A DNA stretch of 64,000 nucleotides from Epiperipatus broadwayi (GCA_028023455.1 JAQFVV010000141.1:1808056-1872055), one strand, 5' to 3'. Counted from the stretch's first letter, positions 1 through 13,022 are shown. Numbers and translations are program-made. The notes: generated from the letters alone by a model not told the origin.

Positions 1-310
1 TTCAGCTTACGCTTTGCTCTCATCCACATGTTTTCAATATTCTGGGTGTGTATGTCTTGGTCTTCGGGATGCACGAAGTTGTCCTGATGGACGATAACCG
101 AATGCATATACACACCATTGTTGAGACTGCTGATGTTATTGTACGCACGCAGCCCAGCCATCTGAAATAATGTGCATACCTGGTAAAATGAACTGCTGTA
201 TCAGGCCCTCCAGTGTATCAGCCATCCTGTCTGCAACTTCTGTCAAGAAGCACTTTCTTGATGCTCTCTCTATACCACCAGAATAGCAGCAACACTCAAA
301 ATTTCACCAT
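1..310 (-). pseudogene. Merlin/IS1595-like (ISXO2-type) transposase fragment, runs off the left edge
   Basis: Read on the minus strand, about 100 codons match the C-terminal half of an ISXO2/IS1016-type DDE transposase as found in Merlin DNA transposons. Visible pieces are an ILPGMHIISDGWAAYNN-like block holding the second acidic residue, then HSVIVHQDNFVHPEDQD, then the family signature HTQNIENMWMRAKRKL. The reading frame breaks between the DGWAA and YNN blocks: an 8-base direct GCGT repeat (+ strand 143-150) adds 4 bases relative to an open frame, so the copy is dead. The first catalytic Asp region is not seen beyond about position 310, and no terminal inverted repeat is visible because the element leaves the window. 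It is clearly richer in GC than its surroundings. Family assignment rests on motif recognition. Confidence 0.72.
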
Positions 311-3300
311 CAGGTACTAAGCATGTAGCAGACATTTTTCCAACTATAAAACTGTACACGTGTGCGTGTAATTCGCGCCGTTGAACACATAGGGTGTCTT
401 TTTTTTGCAACATGTGCTATAAATGTAGTTATTTTAAATTCTTAAGTTGTAGACAGTTTAAATTCTTAACTTTCAAACAAATTAAAAGTAATTCTTTTAA
501 TTAATGACGTGTAATTAATCCAACATTCAAAAGGTTTTTTTTATTATTATTATCTTTTACATTTGATTAAATTTTAATTTATTTGTAATATAATAACATA
601 CATGTACGATTCTCAAGCAATATAGTTTAAATTTTAAACAATAGAGAGCAAACACCCATAGACCGTTATAGTAAACCTTTACCTTGTTTTCTTTATTTTA
701 ACCAATTATCAGAACTTATCATACCACAAAAGTTATTTAGACTGAAGAGAAAAAAAAGATTAAAGTATTTTAATTTTCGTGCTACCATTAATTCAGCATT
801 AAGCAGAAAAATCCGTTTGTGTATAAATTAATATTTCAAGAAAATATTCTAAATCATTTTAAGAAATAATGAAGAAATTAAAATTTCACTTTAAATCATA
901 TAAAGTAATTAGTTTGGAAAAAAAAAAGTGCATAAAATATTTCTTATATCATTGGAAAGAGAGATTATCTGCTCTGATATTCCCCGGGAAGTAGTCAGGG
1001 AAGTAGTCACGTATATATATTATTAATAATTGCTTACTATTAAAGCAATTCTGCTTAACATTATTAAAAATATGAAATAAATTGCCAATAATAATAGTGA
1101 ATAAAGAAATATTGATTTTTTTTTCTTGATTATACAACATATAAGGTAATAAATAATATTTTAAGTGTTTAAAATTACCCAGATTATTTAAGATTGTGAC
1201 AATTATTGTGGACGAAAAAAAGAAAGTAAATAAAATCAATAAATGATTTAAAAGTTTATTTTCAAAGATCGTAATAACGTGAATATAATTGTGCTACATT
1301 TGGAAAAATATATATATTACATATTAATTAAAAGCGCCTAGAAGATCGTATTTATAATGAAATAGATTCTTCTCAGTATAACTTAAAAATCATAATTTGC
1401 TGATAAAAGGGAAACAAAAAAAATATTTATTGATTTTACCGTTAATGAATAACTTGCAACATGATAATATGTTAAATGGTTTTAAAATCACCCAGATTAT
1501 TTAAGAGTATAACAGATCTTTGCCAGATTAAAAAAAAAAAAAGAAGAAAAACAAAAATAGATAAATCAATAGGTATTAATGAAACCTATTTTAAGTGACT
1601 TAATCTCGAAAATGTTTTAATATTGCTTCAGTATGCTTACATTAGTACACAAACCGATAAAGGATTTCTATTGCCATTGGAGAAATGTTTGAATTTTGTC
1701 TGAAGATGTTAATATTGAACCGGATAACCAATATATATATATTACTCGGGAATGTTTGCTTATCATATCCGTTTTCATGTGTTTTACTTATAAGAACGAA
1801 TCAAACTTCGATAAAGTCCAATGGTAGAAACTGTAATGTTTGTTTAGTTTGTTAATTGCTATATATAATATTGTAATGCGTTTTTTTCCTTTCATGTGTT
1901 ATCAGATATTAGGTTTATATATATATATATATATCAGGGTATAAAATATACTAAGTAATGATGTAGCTGTGTATAAAGTTATATACATTTATTATCCATA
2001 TTTATATTGTTTTTCCAATGAAGGGAAAGCATAAAATAAATATTATATATCATGTAAGAAAGAGAAATGTTTACCTCTTTCACTGCTAAAACAGATGTTA
2101 ATATTATATTAAGGAGGGGAACAAATAGACCCAAACTGGTCAAAAAGATACACATAATGATGCCATTGTTCTATTATATAAAATAATTTAATAAGCATTT
2201 TTGTTTATTATTGCTTAATTTTGCTTATAAACGAAATGTTCACTTTAAATACAAAATGTAGTTTTAATCCTCCTTGTTTACGTGTACATGGCGTGCTATA
2301 ATAAAAGGTATAATTATTGTTTTGAAATAATTAATGGTTATTTCAATGATATTGGTGGTCTGTTTATAAAACATTAATAGTTTCTGCAATGTGCAATGGA
2401 ATATTTATGTTTCCACTTAGATTATTAGTGTTGTTTTACCTTGCTATTGTATTGATCAAAATTTGTGATAGATTTTAGGATGAGTTAGGGCTACATATAA
2501 GAGCCTTAGATATAATAATAATTAATACTGTACATGGGATGATAGAAAAGTCCCCATTGTGATTAATATGAAAGGATGACATTGTTGGGGCTGATTAAGA
2601 GTTAGTGCTTAGAACACAGTTATGCCTAAAAGAGGTAGATCCTATGGTCTGAATTATGTTTTCCAGTGGAGAGGCACTGCCCACATTTTTATACCTATGA
2701 AAAGGTATCAGAATTTGCCATATTCTTATACAACGATTATTTTGTTTCTTGATATACAACTATCATGTTGTTTTGTAGAGCCTCCTTTATTTAGATCCCT
2801 CAAGAAGTTATATAGTTCCATGTATGATAAAGTGTAGTGTGTTTTAGATCGAATGGCAAGGATAGGATAAAGTCTGGATATAGCTATTGTGTTGTCTAAT
2901 GTAAATAGTGTCTTTCTGATGTTGTGTAATCTTCATCAGTTTATAAACAGACCAACCAAAAACTTACTAGTGTTATAGAACTTCTACATAAAAGAGCAAG
3001 GTGTGTACATGGACAATGTGGATTGGTTTTCAGATATTTAATGATGAATTAATAATATCAGTTAATTAATAAATGGTTAAGTTGTGGACATAGTGAATGT
3101 TTTTGATGTCAGATGTGCATTTAACTGATGATGTTTGCCCCATGTTAATGCAATAAAAAAAATATATAGTAAATTATAATAAATTATTACTTGTATTAGA
3201 GTGTGATAATTACCCTTATCATATTCTAATAACTCAAACAGCTACAATTTGATATAATAAATTGTAATTTAGAGTTTTTTTTTATTTAAAAGTTGCATAT

Positions 3301-5999
3301 ATCCAAAGGATATTAATACATTTTGTTTGCAATTTCAATGCTAAAATAGCTCAAATAAGTTTAACTATCTTAGTCTACCTGATAGAATAATAAAGAAACA
3401 TATCCAAAATGTTTGTCATATTAGTTGGTTATTACTTACCACATCATTAATTTCCATCCCTAATTTTGGAATTGATTTATCTTGTTTTGTGTAATGTGTC
3501 TGAAAGAGACTTGTACATAATGTAAATAAATATTGTTGTGTTAACAAATTATTTAGTTGTAAGTATTCTTATTGCTAATCAACACACCCACACATTATTA
3601 TTGTTATTTCTATCGACCTATCCTGTGATTATAGTGAAATTGTCATCAATCAATATTGTAAAAGTCACTATATGTAAGTATATCAGAATAATTGTGTTAA
3701 GCCCTATAATTTAAGAGTATATCTAGGGCATTATAACTTAATAATTAAACATACTAACCTAAAGAATATTAGTTTAAGTGATATACTAAAAGATTAAAAA
3801 CCTAATATTGGTTTGATCAGTTCATTTGAATCCACAGATCTATCATTCACTGTTCTTGGTCACCTTGTTTCTAATTAATGGAGAAAGAAAGTTGGAAAGC
3901 TATTATGTTTAGCTATTGAAAAAATAATCTTACTTATTGGAAATTAAAGTTTAGCATAGTTAAGGAATGTATAGAATTTATTTAAAATTATTGAATATGG
4001 TTTAGTAATTCAATTCAGTATTAAGAGCTATTTTGTGTGTGTTATGCTTGGGTAGTGGTAAAATCCCTCTCACTGACCCAAGTGTATCTTGTATATCACC
4101 CTTTAAGCTATGTGAACCCTGAGAAGGATAAATTATATCAATTTGTGATAGGATTGGAATTTATGGTAAATTTGTATCCAGTTAATTATTGTAATTAGAG
4201 TGGAATTGTGTTACATTCACCGTGAGATATAAGGTCAACCAAACTTTAAAGTATCTATTACTTCTTTTGTCTGAAATGTATAGTTGGTTTTGACTTTATG
4301 GTGAATATTCTGGTCTTAGTAAGCTTAGAATCTGTATTTTATTTAATTGTCTTATTATCATTTAATTCAATATTAAATTTAGAGTTCTGTACATCATCTT
4401 TCATCATCATCATCATTCCTCTCATCTGTCATTTCAATCTTTCTTTATTCTCTTTTCATCCTAATTCATTATCCTAATTCACTCATCATTCATTAGCTCT
4501 TATTCCATTCTCATCTTAATCATCCATTAACTCTTACACATCTTCATTCTCAAACTCATTTTATTTTATTATTTAATTATTACTTATTTGCATCATTCAT
4601 TTAATCATTTACATCCTCATTTACTTATTGCCTAATTTATACTTCTAATTTCATATTCATTCCATCGATCTAATTATTATTTATTTGGTAGTTTGACAAT
4701 ATGAAGTTTATTTTATAATTTCTTTTGTTTGTTTGCTTGTTGTGGATTTTGAGGCTAGCTTGACCAGAAATTATTAATCCACCTTGTGATCTTCTCTAAG
4801 ATTATAGTTTCATGCGAGCTTAGCTAATAAAGAAATCATCTTTAGTTTATCATTTATTTTAGATATATATTCTAGATTAGTTGTAGCTAGGAAAGTTACA
4901 GAGAAAAATATGATTTCCAAACATGTAAATTGTACTAGTTAGATTAGGGGGAAAGGCTACAGGTAAGATTGTAGTGCCTAAAATGTGCAGTATGATTTAT
5001 TTATGATTACAGAAATGTGTAGGCCTGATTGTCCAATGATCAGAGGAGAAGGTTACAATATCCTTAGCCACGAGAAATATTGGATTGGTTTTTTTTTAAT
5101 TAGAATGTAAATATAAAATACGTTTTGCTAAATCACTCATAAAAATATAAATGTTTAAATAGTTATGACAATGTACTAATTGTATACTAAGTACTGGGAA
5201 TGATGGGTAATTTACAGTAAAACATATATATATATTCTAGTGTTTAATAAAAAAATTTATACCTTGATAAAAAGTTGTACAAATTTATATGTATATATGC
5301 TGACAATTGTATTGTGTTGATTATATTAAATTAAACGATGAAAAACAGTCATAGTAATAAAAAATAAATCAAGTATTGTACCAAGTAATTGAATATAAAG
5401 AGGAGATAATAATGTTATTAATATTGTATTATTTATTTTATTTTTTAAAATGAATTGATAATAAAAATATTTTAAAAATATAACAATAGGCACACGTTGG
5501 GTTTAAACAATGGAAATGATGCTGAATCTAAAAAAGAAAACAATTAAAAATTAGATCACCCCTGATAAGTAACATCACATAAAAGTTTACTTTAATCTTG
5601 TAATCATCATCTAATTTAATAACTAATGTTATTTAATGTTTCAGTCATGATCGTAAACATGAACTCTATTTTACAATGTATATTTTACTTCTTGTGCGAA
5701 TAAAGATTATTTTGAAAAAAAAAAAAAAATCGTTCTTCTTTATTATTCTGCTTTTGACATGAAATTCAAGTTTATTGAAGCAACAATTTTAATAACATTT
5801 TCTACAAAATGGACAATTTTTTTAAAGCAGCGTCTCAACAAATATTAATGTTTTCTACTTATTTGCCATTTTAAAAAAAATAATTAAGGAATGAAATAGG
5901 AGATTCGTATTCCACCTGCATAATCAGATAAGTTAAAATAACTTATAAATTTTTAAAAAGTATTATGATTTTTTAAATAATATTTGTCTAAATCACATG
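311..5999. other. AT-rich non-coding stretch, no gene seen
   Basis: No open frame here looks like a protein I recognise. Visible structure: a diverged direct repeat (about 1086-1203 and 1395-1510) sharing a block with 'acccagattatttaag'; a short TA run at 1917-1934; a pyrimidine-rich, TCA/ATTC-rich low-complexity stretch at 4390-4690; and an AATAAA followed by about 15 A at 5699-5729, which could be the 3' end of a retroposed transcript on the plus strand. A 71-codon ORF at 2622-2837 has no recognisable domain and may be chance. Confidence 0.5.
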
Positions 6000-6012
6000 C
6001 TATTAAATTGGA

Positions 6013-6447
6013 AATAATAATTGAAAGTTTTCTAATCTTTTACATGCACTAAGACAGCCAATCAGATTTTAAACAGATGTCTTAAGAATGATCAGGCTTC
6101 GACACATGGCAGAGATTTTGACAAACATTATTTACATAAGTTGCTGATAAATTATATTAACATCTAGAAAATTGCAGTTTAGTAAATCTAAGATTTCACT
6201 CCATAATATCTTAAATTAATAACACAATGAATGATAAGTGTATATGTTTATATATTCAAGCTTTCAGGCCAAGATGCTTAAGACTGGCTTATATATTTAA
6301 AAAGTGAAGTTGAGAAAAGGTTGGTATCATCCTTTTCTTGGCAAAATCTCTGTCATGTGTCAAAGCCTGATCATTCATAAGACAGCTGTTTAAAATCTGA
6401 TTGGCTATCTTAGCACATATGAAAGATTAGCAAACTTTCAATTATTA
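6013..6447. repeat. Fold-back (inverted-repeat) element, about 108-bp arms
   Basis: Bases 6013-6121 and 6340-6447 are reverse complements of each other with only scattered mismatches and about 218 bp between them. Both arms carry the block 'gccaatcagattttaaacag' in opposite orientation. The spacer has no ORF. This looks like a non-autonomous fold-back or MITE-type repeat, or a local inverted duplication. Flanking target duplications could not be defined. Confidence 0.7.
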
Positions 6448-8326
6448 TTATGATTTTTTTAAAGAAACTAAAAAAGAAATTAGAATGGTTTATTCAGTTT
6501 AAAGTTAAAAGTTTATGTAGATAATATTACAAACAGTAAATAGCTATATTCTGTCTATAAATATTTTTTTATTAAATGTGAACCACCTATATATTTATAT
6601 AAACCTGTGTATATATTTAAAATATGATAAACTTTGGCTAGAACAATTGATTGTCTTCTTGTGGAGTATTTATCCACTATCGCCATGTAAAATTAGTATT
6701 TAACTGTGTACATTTAAGTGCCTGATAAGCTAAATCCAAGCAAGATTGAAATCTACTTGAGGAGTATAAGTTCAGAATGTTCTATTCAGAATCAATCAGG
6801 AGTTCTCAACATTTATAATAAAAATGCATAAAGTGTAAGAACTATTTATGTAAAAAGGACTCAACTGTGCCTGATCATATCGATTCATGAAATATTGTAA
6901 AATTATGTTTTATTTTCTTTTGTATAGATCTGTATTTTTTTATTATCTCAGTCTTATATTCTGGGAAAGTACTAATGGTTTAATTCAACAGTTTGGAACA
7001 GTCCAACATAAGAAAGTGTTGAGAGAGTAAGGGAAAGGGTTGAAAATTCTGATTTTTTTCTTTTAATAAAATTTAGGTAATTTTTTTGCCAAAATACTTT
7101 CTTTTCAACTATGACTATGAAATTGAGTACTCAAACTGAATACTTAAATGATAAGAGTTTTTATCTTTTAAAGTCACTAAAATAACCAATGCCACGACAT
7201 GACATGACTATTTGTATTATGTATTATATGTTTTACTAATAGTATTCCTAAGATCTTTATAATGAATAAATGATTAAATTATTTAATTAATCTTCTTTAC
7301 TATCTTCTTGCTTTGCTATATTTCTTTCATGATATATAAATATGCAAGATTATTATTTTAGATCAACCAACTTCCACACCTAAAACAGCATACTGTATGT
7401 GGAGTTGCATTTAAAGTTTTAATTAGTTTGCAATCTCACTTTTACCTAATAAATTTTTTATTACTTTTGGATATATAGATGTCTGTATTATGGGTGGCTA
7501 TCATGGGAAATAAATATAAATAATTTTAAATTGTTTAATTAACAAAATGATAGATACTCATAATAGACATAGAAATTATAAGACATAGGAATATATCCCA
7601 ATAATTTATTTGCACTTGTAAATATTTTTTTTTTTCTTTTCTATATTAATTGATAATTTGTTTTATGTTTTGAATATATTTTGTTTTTGTAAATAAATAT
7701 TATGAAGTTTTGTTAATTGACAAAGTCTCTCTAGTTTGTTGATCCAGCATTTATATTCAATCCTATGACCAATATTTTACACATGCACACACACACATTA
7801 TTGTTTAGTGAGCATGAGAAGAAAATGTTAAATAAAGGTTATTCTTTACTAATAGATAGGATGAGATAATTTATTTATTGATTAACAATTTGCATAGGTA
7901 CATCCCTGTTAAGAGAGTCGAACGTGAATTCTTCCTGAGTTCGAATATCTGAGGCAACGGTTCTGAAAAAGAGTGGTGAGATGTTAGATGAACTGATTTA
8001 AATTACATGTACATTTGATAGATAATGCTTAGGATAGTCTATTAAAGATAGATGTAATCATGAGCCATGTAATTCAACATGTCTTCTCCAGCATTCTACA
8101 TGAAGACCCAAAAGTTAGATGCAAACTTGCTCTCTTTCCCTTGTACATGTGATAGACCAGACTGTTACATCTGGTGTCATCAATTTTGAGATATAAAAGA
8201 TAGGTGTACCAGCACATATAGACTTGGTGTAAGTTGATTACATGTTGTGGTCAAACCAGCTAATTGTTGAAGTTGATCTATGTATCCAGATGTATTTCCG
8301 GACTGTGATATCTGTGTATTTACCAA
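6448..8326. other. AT-rich non-coding stretch, no gene seen
   Basis: Apart from A/T runs and a short CA run near 7787-7797, I see no gene, repeat unit or RNA motif here. Confidence 0.5.
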
Positions 8327-8938
8327 CTCTCATTTTCCAATGCAAGATAATGTCTTTGTGAAAGAATAGAATGAATCCACCTATTCTTTCAACCCAAATG
8401 TTTACATATGGGCAAATCTTAAGTACTGGAAATGAGAGCATGAAGATATAAACAATCACTTTAATTTACTTTTACTATGTCTGAATGAGTGACACCTGCA
8501 AAATTTACTAGAATTTATGATATATTACTCTTATATGAAATTAAACATATGTAAATGAGATATTTGTTTTATATAGTGCAATGTTTCTGAATTGTAATAA
8601 ACTAATAATCAGCTTTTTAAGTTAATGACGTATCGTAAATTTTAGTAAATTTTGCAGGCGTCATTCATTCAGACATAGTAAAAGTAATTTAAAGTGATTG
8701 TTTAATATCATCATGCTGTCATTTCCAGTATTTAAGATTTTCCTATACTTAAACATTTGGGTTGAAAGAATAGGTGGATTCATTCTATTTATTCCCGAAG
8801 ATTTTATCTTGTCTTGGAAAATGAGAGTATTCTTTTATTGTTAAGATCCACAAAGCCATGTGTATTAGCTTAAAAACCTGATTATTAGTTTATTACAATT
8901 CATAAATATCACGCTATATAAAATAAATATCTCAATAA
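8327..8938. repeat. Nested inverted repeats (fold-back), about 197-bp arms
   Basis: Bases 8327-8523 and 8630-8827 are inverted copies, sharing for example 'catttgggttgaaagaatag' in opposite orientations. The 106-bp loop contains a 60-bp segment (8553-8612) that recurs inverted at 8882-8938, just outside the right arm. So two interleaved inverted pairs occupy about 600 bp. A 73-codon minus-strand ORF (8238-8459) is simply one arm read through and is not recognised as a gene. A mobile fold-back or an inverted local duplication are both possible. Confidence 0.7.
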
Positions 8939-11188
8939 ATTAAAAACTTTATTTTGCTTTGAATTAGTATTGAAACTCTTCTACTTATGCTTAGCTCAGT
9001 GGAGGGTTATAAGATGTCAAGAACATATATAATATAAATAAATAAAGGTAGAAATACTATTGATCATTAAAATAAGATATATGCCTCATTTGTTAATCAA
9101 CCAAATGATAGAAATCAATAAAGCGTCATTTATTCAAGCTAATAAACTATAATTTACATTTGATCTATTCCATCATCTAAATGCACTTTTATATTAGCTA
9201 CAATATAACTTTAAAAGAAAATATGATATTAAATAATTCTACTATCTGGCATATCTTAATCTAAATAGCTAAACTAATATTAATTTGGAACTATGAAATC
9301 AGATCTCAGGGAATATTTAATATGATTTGATTAGAGAAATTCTATTACACAATAACTTATAACTATTGTAATAATAATAAAATAATAATAATGGAATGAA
9401 TTGGATGATGTTTTACTGGACTAGCAATTAGATAATGAAGGAAACAAGGTATCTTTTATTCTCGTATCATTGTCTAAATAGTAAACTGAGTATACAACAT
9501 TCTTCATAACTTTACCAAATGGTAAAGTATTTCATATAATGTTTGGATCAAGAGAACAATATTATCAGATTGAAGTATATTCATTATCAAATTTATAAAG
9601 TAGTGCATTTATGTTGTAATTGTTATGTGGAATGTGGAAACTAGAATACGAATGCATATAAGAGCAATATCAGACAAAGTTTTGAATAAATAAATATAAC
9701 ATTTATTTACATTATGCAATCAAAATAAATACACTTGGTTCACATTGGGAATATTTGTTCTAATTTAAAAATTTACAAATACATTTGCCAATCTGGATTT
9801 GATATCTCTTTTTATTATACACTTTATTATTTACTGATTAGACATTTAAAACAATGTCCTCATATTCTAACTTCGAATATATTTAGGCTGTTAATTAGCT
9901 CTAACATGTTTTGTTAGCAAACAACACTGGATAAAAAATATCTTATTATGGGCTCCAGTATACAAGTTGGAGAGATCACACTATCATTTATTGGGATAAA
10001 ACAAGTTAATGATTTTGGCTGTGAAGAGAGTAACCTTAAATAACTCAATCAAATAATCCTTTTAAACAGCTATATTTTTCGCACAGTCAAAATAAAAAAT
10101 AATCATTCTGATGATTTGATGATTTAAAGCTTGTGATAAATTAACATGATGTAATCCAAAATATTTAATTTCTCATGTATAAATTTAATGGTATTATACT
10201 CTCATGTCTGCATGGTTATTGACATTACGTGTGTCCACATCTTATGCTAAAATTAAGATAGATATTTACATCTTGTTAGTTTACTTATGAGTTACTAAAT
10301 AAGTGTCATAATGTGGTTAAGGCCGTAGACCAACCAACAAATATAACACCATTTCTGCTTTAAATATTCCATAAAGAATTTAGTCTTACCTTTTATTTAA
10401 CCACTGATTACATTACGGATATCTATGATTTTATGGTAGCAGAAAATATTTAAAAAAAAATTAAGCACATGAGGAATAAGCAAGCTTCTTAACGAATAAA
10501 TTGAAACCATGAATAATGACTTCCCACCTAACATTGAGGTATACTATTGGTGTGGAACTTAGTCTCACTACCAGAATAAAAGGGAAATATACTACTCAAC
10601 TTCATAAAATATCTTTATAATGCATAAATATGTAATCTGGAAATATACTTCACTCATGGCAAATACGTAGATATATTACGAGAGAGAGAGTTCTCAATCC
10701 CAATCAACATAGAACATATTATTTATAACTTTCTTTCTCGTTGTTACTTATACATTTCGTTCTATACATTGGAAAATAAAATCATACACAGATAGGTCCC
10801 TAATTCTTTCAATTCTTTTAGCATATGGTATAGTCTGAAAATAATAAAGAGAAACAGTTATAAAACTGAATATTTACTAAATATATATGAAACAAATTGC
10901 ATAAGAAGCACAGACACATGCATGAATAAGAACAATGAATAAATATGTGTAAATAATTTCAAATTATATAGTACACACATGTTATGGTAAAGTAAATGGT
11001 AAACTGAAAATAAAAATCTTTAGTTTATGACTAACAAGTTGTGGTTTTAAAACTTTAAATTTCAGTAATTATTGTCAATGGCGTTTCACCATTTCTGATA
11101 ACAATATTTGCCTTTCATACATTTAGTAATCTCTAAGCCAATTGTTCATTTTGAGACATTAAATAGAGAAATACCTCCTTTCAATAAA

Positions 11189-11199
<11 letters not shown>
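8939..11199. other. AT-rich non-coding stretch, no gene seen
   Basis: No recognisable gene or repeat family. Short ORFs such as 9735-9917 are AT-rich and not recognised. A (GA)n run of five repeats lies at 10681-10690 and a CA run at 11190-11200 leads into a TA tract. Confidence 0.5.

Positions 11200-11224
<25 letters not shown>
11200..11224. repeat. (TA)n microsatellite bordering a PLE-2 inverted pair (left)
   Basis: Pure TA dinucleotide run. It marks the 3' boundary of the minus-strand PLE-2 copy, with a matching TA run at the other end of the pair (13023-13087). Confidence 0.9.
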
Positions 11225-11841
11225 TATAAATCGATGTCTGTATTTCTTTCAAAATAATATAAGCAAATTTATAAATAAATATTTAAAAATACAGTATTTA
11301 AAAGCTTATAAAAATATATGTATAACCATCACTTAGGAGCGCTTTCAACTAACTTGTAGCTTTGTCAACTATCACGTTTAAAATGTCAGCTTTCCCATAA
11401 TTCTATAATGTCAACTTTCCCATAATTCTGTGATCTTAATGTTTGTCGCTTGCCTAATAACCAAATGTTGCTTGTATTTACATATCAACATCGCCTCTTT
11501 AATTTTCCTTTTATTATTATTTCTTTCAGTTTCCAATATTTTTACATTGTCATAATTAAAATCGAAACCATATATACATGATTTATTATGGTCATAAAAG
11601 ACAGAAGCTGATAAATTATCATTATTTTTAAAATTTTGTTTTGTATTTTGAACCCTTTTAAATAATAATAAGTGTTCCTTTGTTTTTTTTCCAATGTGCA
11701 CCTCGATTCACCTATATATCCACGTCCACACCCACATTTTTATTTGTAAATAAAGTTTTATCCTTTGAATTGTTTATTAATTTATTTAATGTAGGTGCTG
11801 CATAAAATGCAATATCACATATTCCTTTATAAATTTTCTTC
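11225..11841 (-). mobile_element. Penelope-like element family 2 (PLE-2), 5'-truncated minus-strand copy
   Basis: This is an inverted copy of the 3' part of the PLE lying at 11930-13022. It encodes the GIY-YIG endonuclease C-terminus (blocks like KEHLLLFKRVQNTKQNF, SASVFYDHNKSCIYGFDF, ERNNNKRKIKEAML with the catalytic Glu) and the 3' untranslated tail. Relative to the plus copy it carries a one-base loss in an A-run near 11682-11690 and a deletion of about 24 bp around 11740, so the frame is broken. Its inner end (11841) corresponds to plus-copy position 12422. Together the two copies form a fold-back with about 0.6-kb arms. Confidence 0.9.
11327..11376 (-). ncRNA. Hammerhead-ribozyme-like motif in PLE-2 tail (minus copy)
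   Basis: Same architecture as at 12910-12959. On the minus strand: stem I strand with outer CGT, core UUGACAA, stem II AGCTA/TAGTT with loop CAAGT, core GAAA, palindromic stem III residues GCGCT, cleavage-site C, then stem I return strand CTA. This copy keeps the CG in the 5' stem-I strand, while the plus copy keeps it in the 3' strand (here ATG instead of ACG). A consensus of the two restores a second short helix in stem I. Activity is untested. Confidence 0.55.
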
Positions 11842-11939
11842 CTACAGTTGCCCATATATGTAATTTTGTTATATCTACACATGAAAAAAATATTTTAAAA
11901 AAGGATCATTATTAAAAAGATATTATTTTATACAATTGA

Positions 11940-12875
11940 TATGTTGATGATGTTTTTGTTTGTGGAAAGCCAAATGCTATTAATGATTTGTTCAAGGAAT
12001 TAAATAATATAAAGGGCTTAAAGTGGATTAAAACAGATGAAAATTTAATGAGTATACAATTTTTAGATCTCAAGATAACCAGAAACAAGGATAAACTGGA
12101 TTACTATATGACTCTTAAACCAATAGCAAAAAAAAGAGGATATATTCCATATGAATCAAAAGTACCAATGTCACATAAAATGGCAGGATTGAAATCCTTT
12201 TTATTTAGAAATGATAACCTTTGTAAATATGCATCAGATAAAACTAAAAATGTTGAAATTTATTATAATGAATTGTTAAACATTGGATACAATTATGATT
12301 TTGTTTATTATACTATTAAAAATTTTACTAATAAATATAAAAACAATAATAGTGTTAATTTGTCTGATAAAAAATTGTGGATATCAATACCATATATTTT
12401 AAATCAACAGGCAAGTTTCATTAAGAAAATTTATAAAGGAATATGTGATATTGCATTTTATGCACTACCTACATTACATAAATTAATAAACAATTCAAAG
12501 TATAAAACTTTATTTACAAATAAAAATTGTATCATTTACAAATGGACATGTGGGTGTGGCCATGGATATATAGGTGAATCAAGGTGCACATTGGAAAAAA
12601 GAACAAAGGAACACTTATTGTTATTTAAAAGAGTTCAAAATACAAAACAAAATTTTAAAAATAATGATAATTTATCAGCTTCTGTCTTTTATGACCATAA
12701 TAAATCATGTATATATGGTTTCGATTTTAATTATAACAATGTAAAAATATTAAAAACTGAAAGAAATAATAATAAAAGGAAAATTAAAGAGGTGATGTTG
12801 ATATGTAAATACAAGCAACATTTGGTTAATAGGCAAGCGGCAAACATTAATATCACAGAATTATGGGAAAGTTGA
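11940..12875 (+). pseudogene. PLE-2 RT (C-terminal part) + GIY-YIG endonuclease, 5'-truncated ORF
   Basis: The open frame begins at the RT motif C sequence YVDDVFVCG (11940 onward). The codon just before it is TGA where the relative near 43.8 kb has AGA (Arg). Next come motif D (SIQFLDLKITRN) and the PLE thumb block (YESKVPMSHKMAGLKSFLFRND). The GIY-YIG domain follows, with CIIYKWTCGCGHGYIGES, an Arg-rich helix, and the catalytic Glu in KRKIKEVML near the end. The two close Cys residues before YIG are typical of PLE endonucleases. There is no initiation codon in context and the N-terminal RT is missing, so this is a dead 5'-truncated insertion, but the remaining frame has no internal stop. 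Confidence 0.85.
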
Positions 12876-12909
12876 CATCATAGAATTATAGGAAAGCTGA
12901 CATTTTAAA

Positions 12910-12959
12910 TGTGATAGTTGACAAAGCTACAAGTTAGTTGAAAGCGCTCCTAAGTGACG
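12910..12959 (+). ncRNA. Hammerhead-ribozyme-like motif in PLE-2 tail (U3-A8 variant, minimal stem III)
   Basis: Elements lie contiguously. Stem I 5' strand ends TAG (12915-12917). Core UUGACAA (12918-12924) stands where the family has CUGANGA. Stem II is AGCTA (12925-12929)/TAGTT (12935-12939) with a 5-nt loop. Core GAAA is 12940-12943. AGCGCT (12943-12948) forms stem III and is a perfect palindrome without a loop, so it can pair only between two RNA molecules. C12949 is the cleavage-site residue. CTA (12950-12952) closes stem I, with a second short helix TGT/ACG. Small PLE-associated hammerheads that act as dimers are known. The C3-G8 pair is replaced by U3-A8. Confidence 0.6.
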
Positions 12960-13021
12960 GTTATACATATATTTTTAATAAGCTTTTAAATACTGTATTT
13001 TTAAATATTTATTTATAAATT

Positions 13022-13022
<1 letters not shown>

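Larger units (their letters stand above)
11930..13022 (+). mobile_element. PLE-2, 5'-truncated plus-strand copy
   Basis: Copy of the C-terminal part of a Penelope-like element plus its 3' tail, head-to-head with the minus copy at 11225-11841. It starts inside the RT domain just before the YVDD active-site motif and ends in a TA tract at 13023. About 0.5 kb of the plus copy, mostly RT palm and thumb, lies in the loop and is not duplicated in the left arm. Confidence 0.9.
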
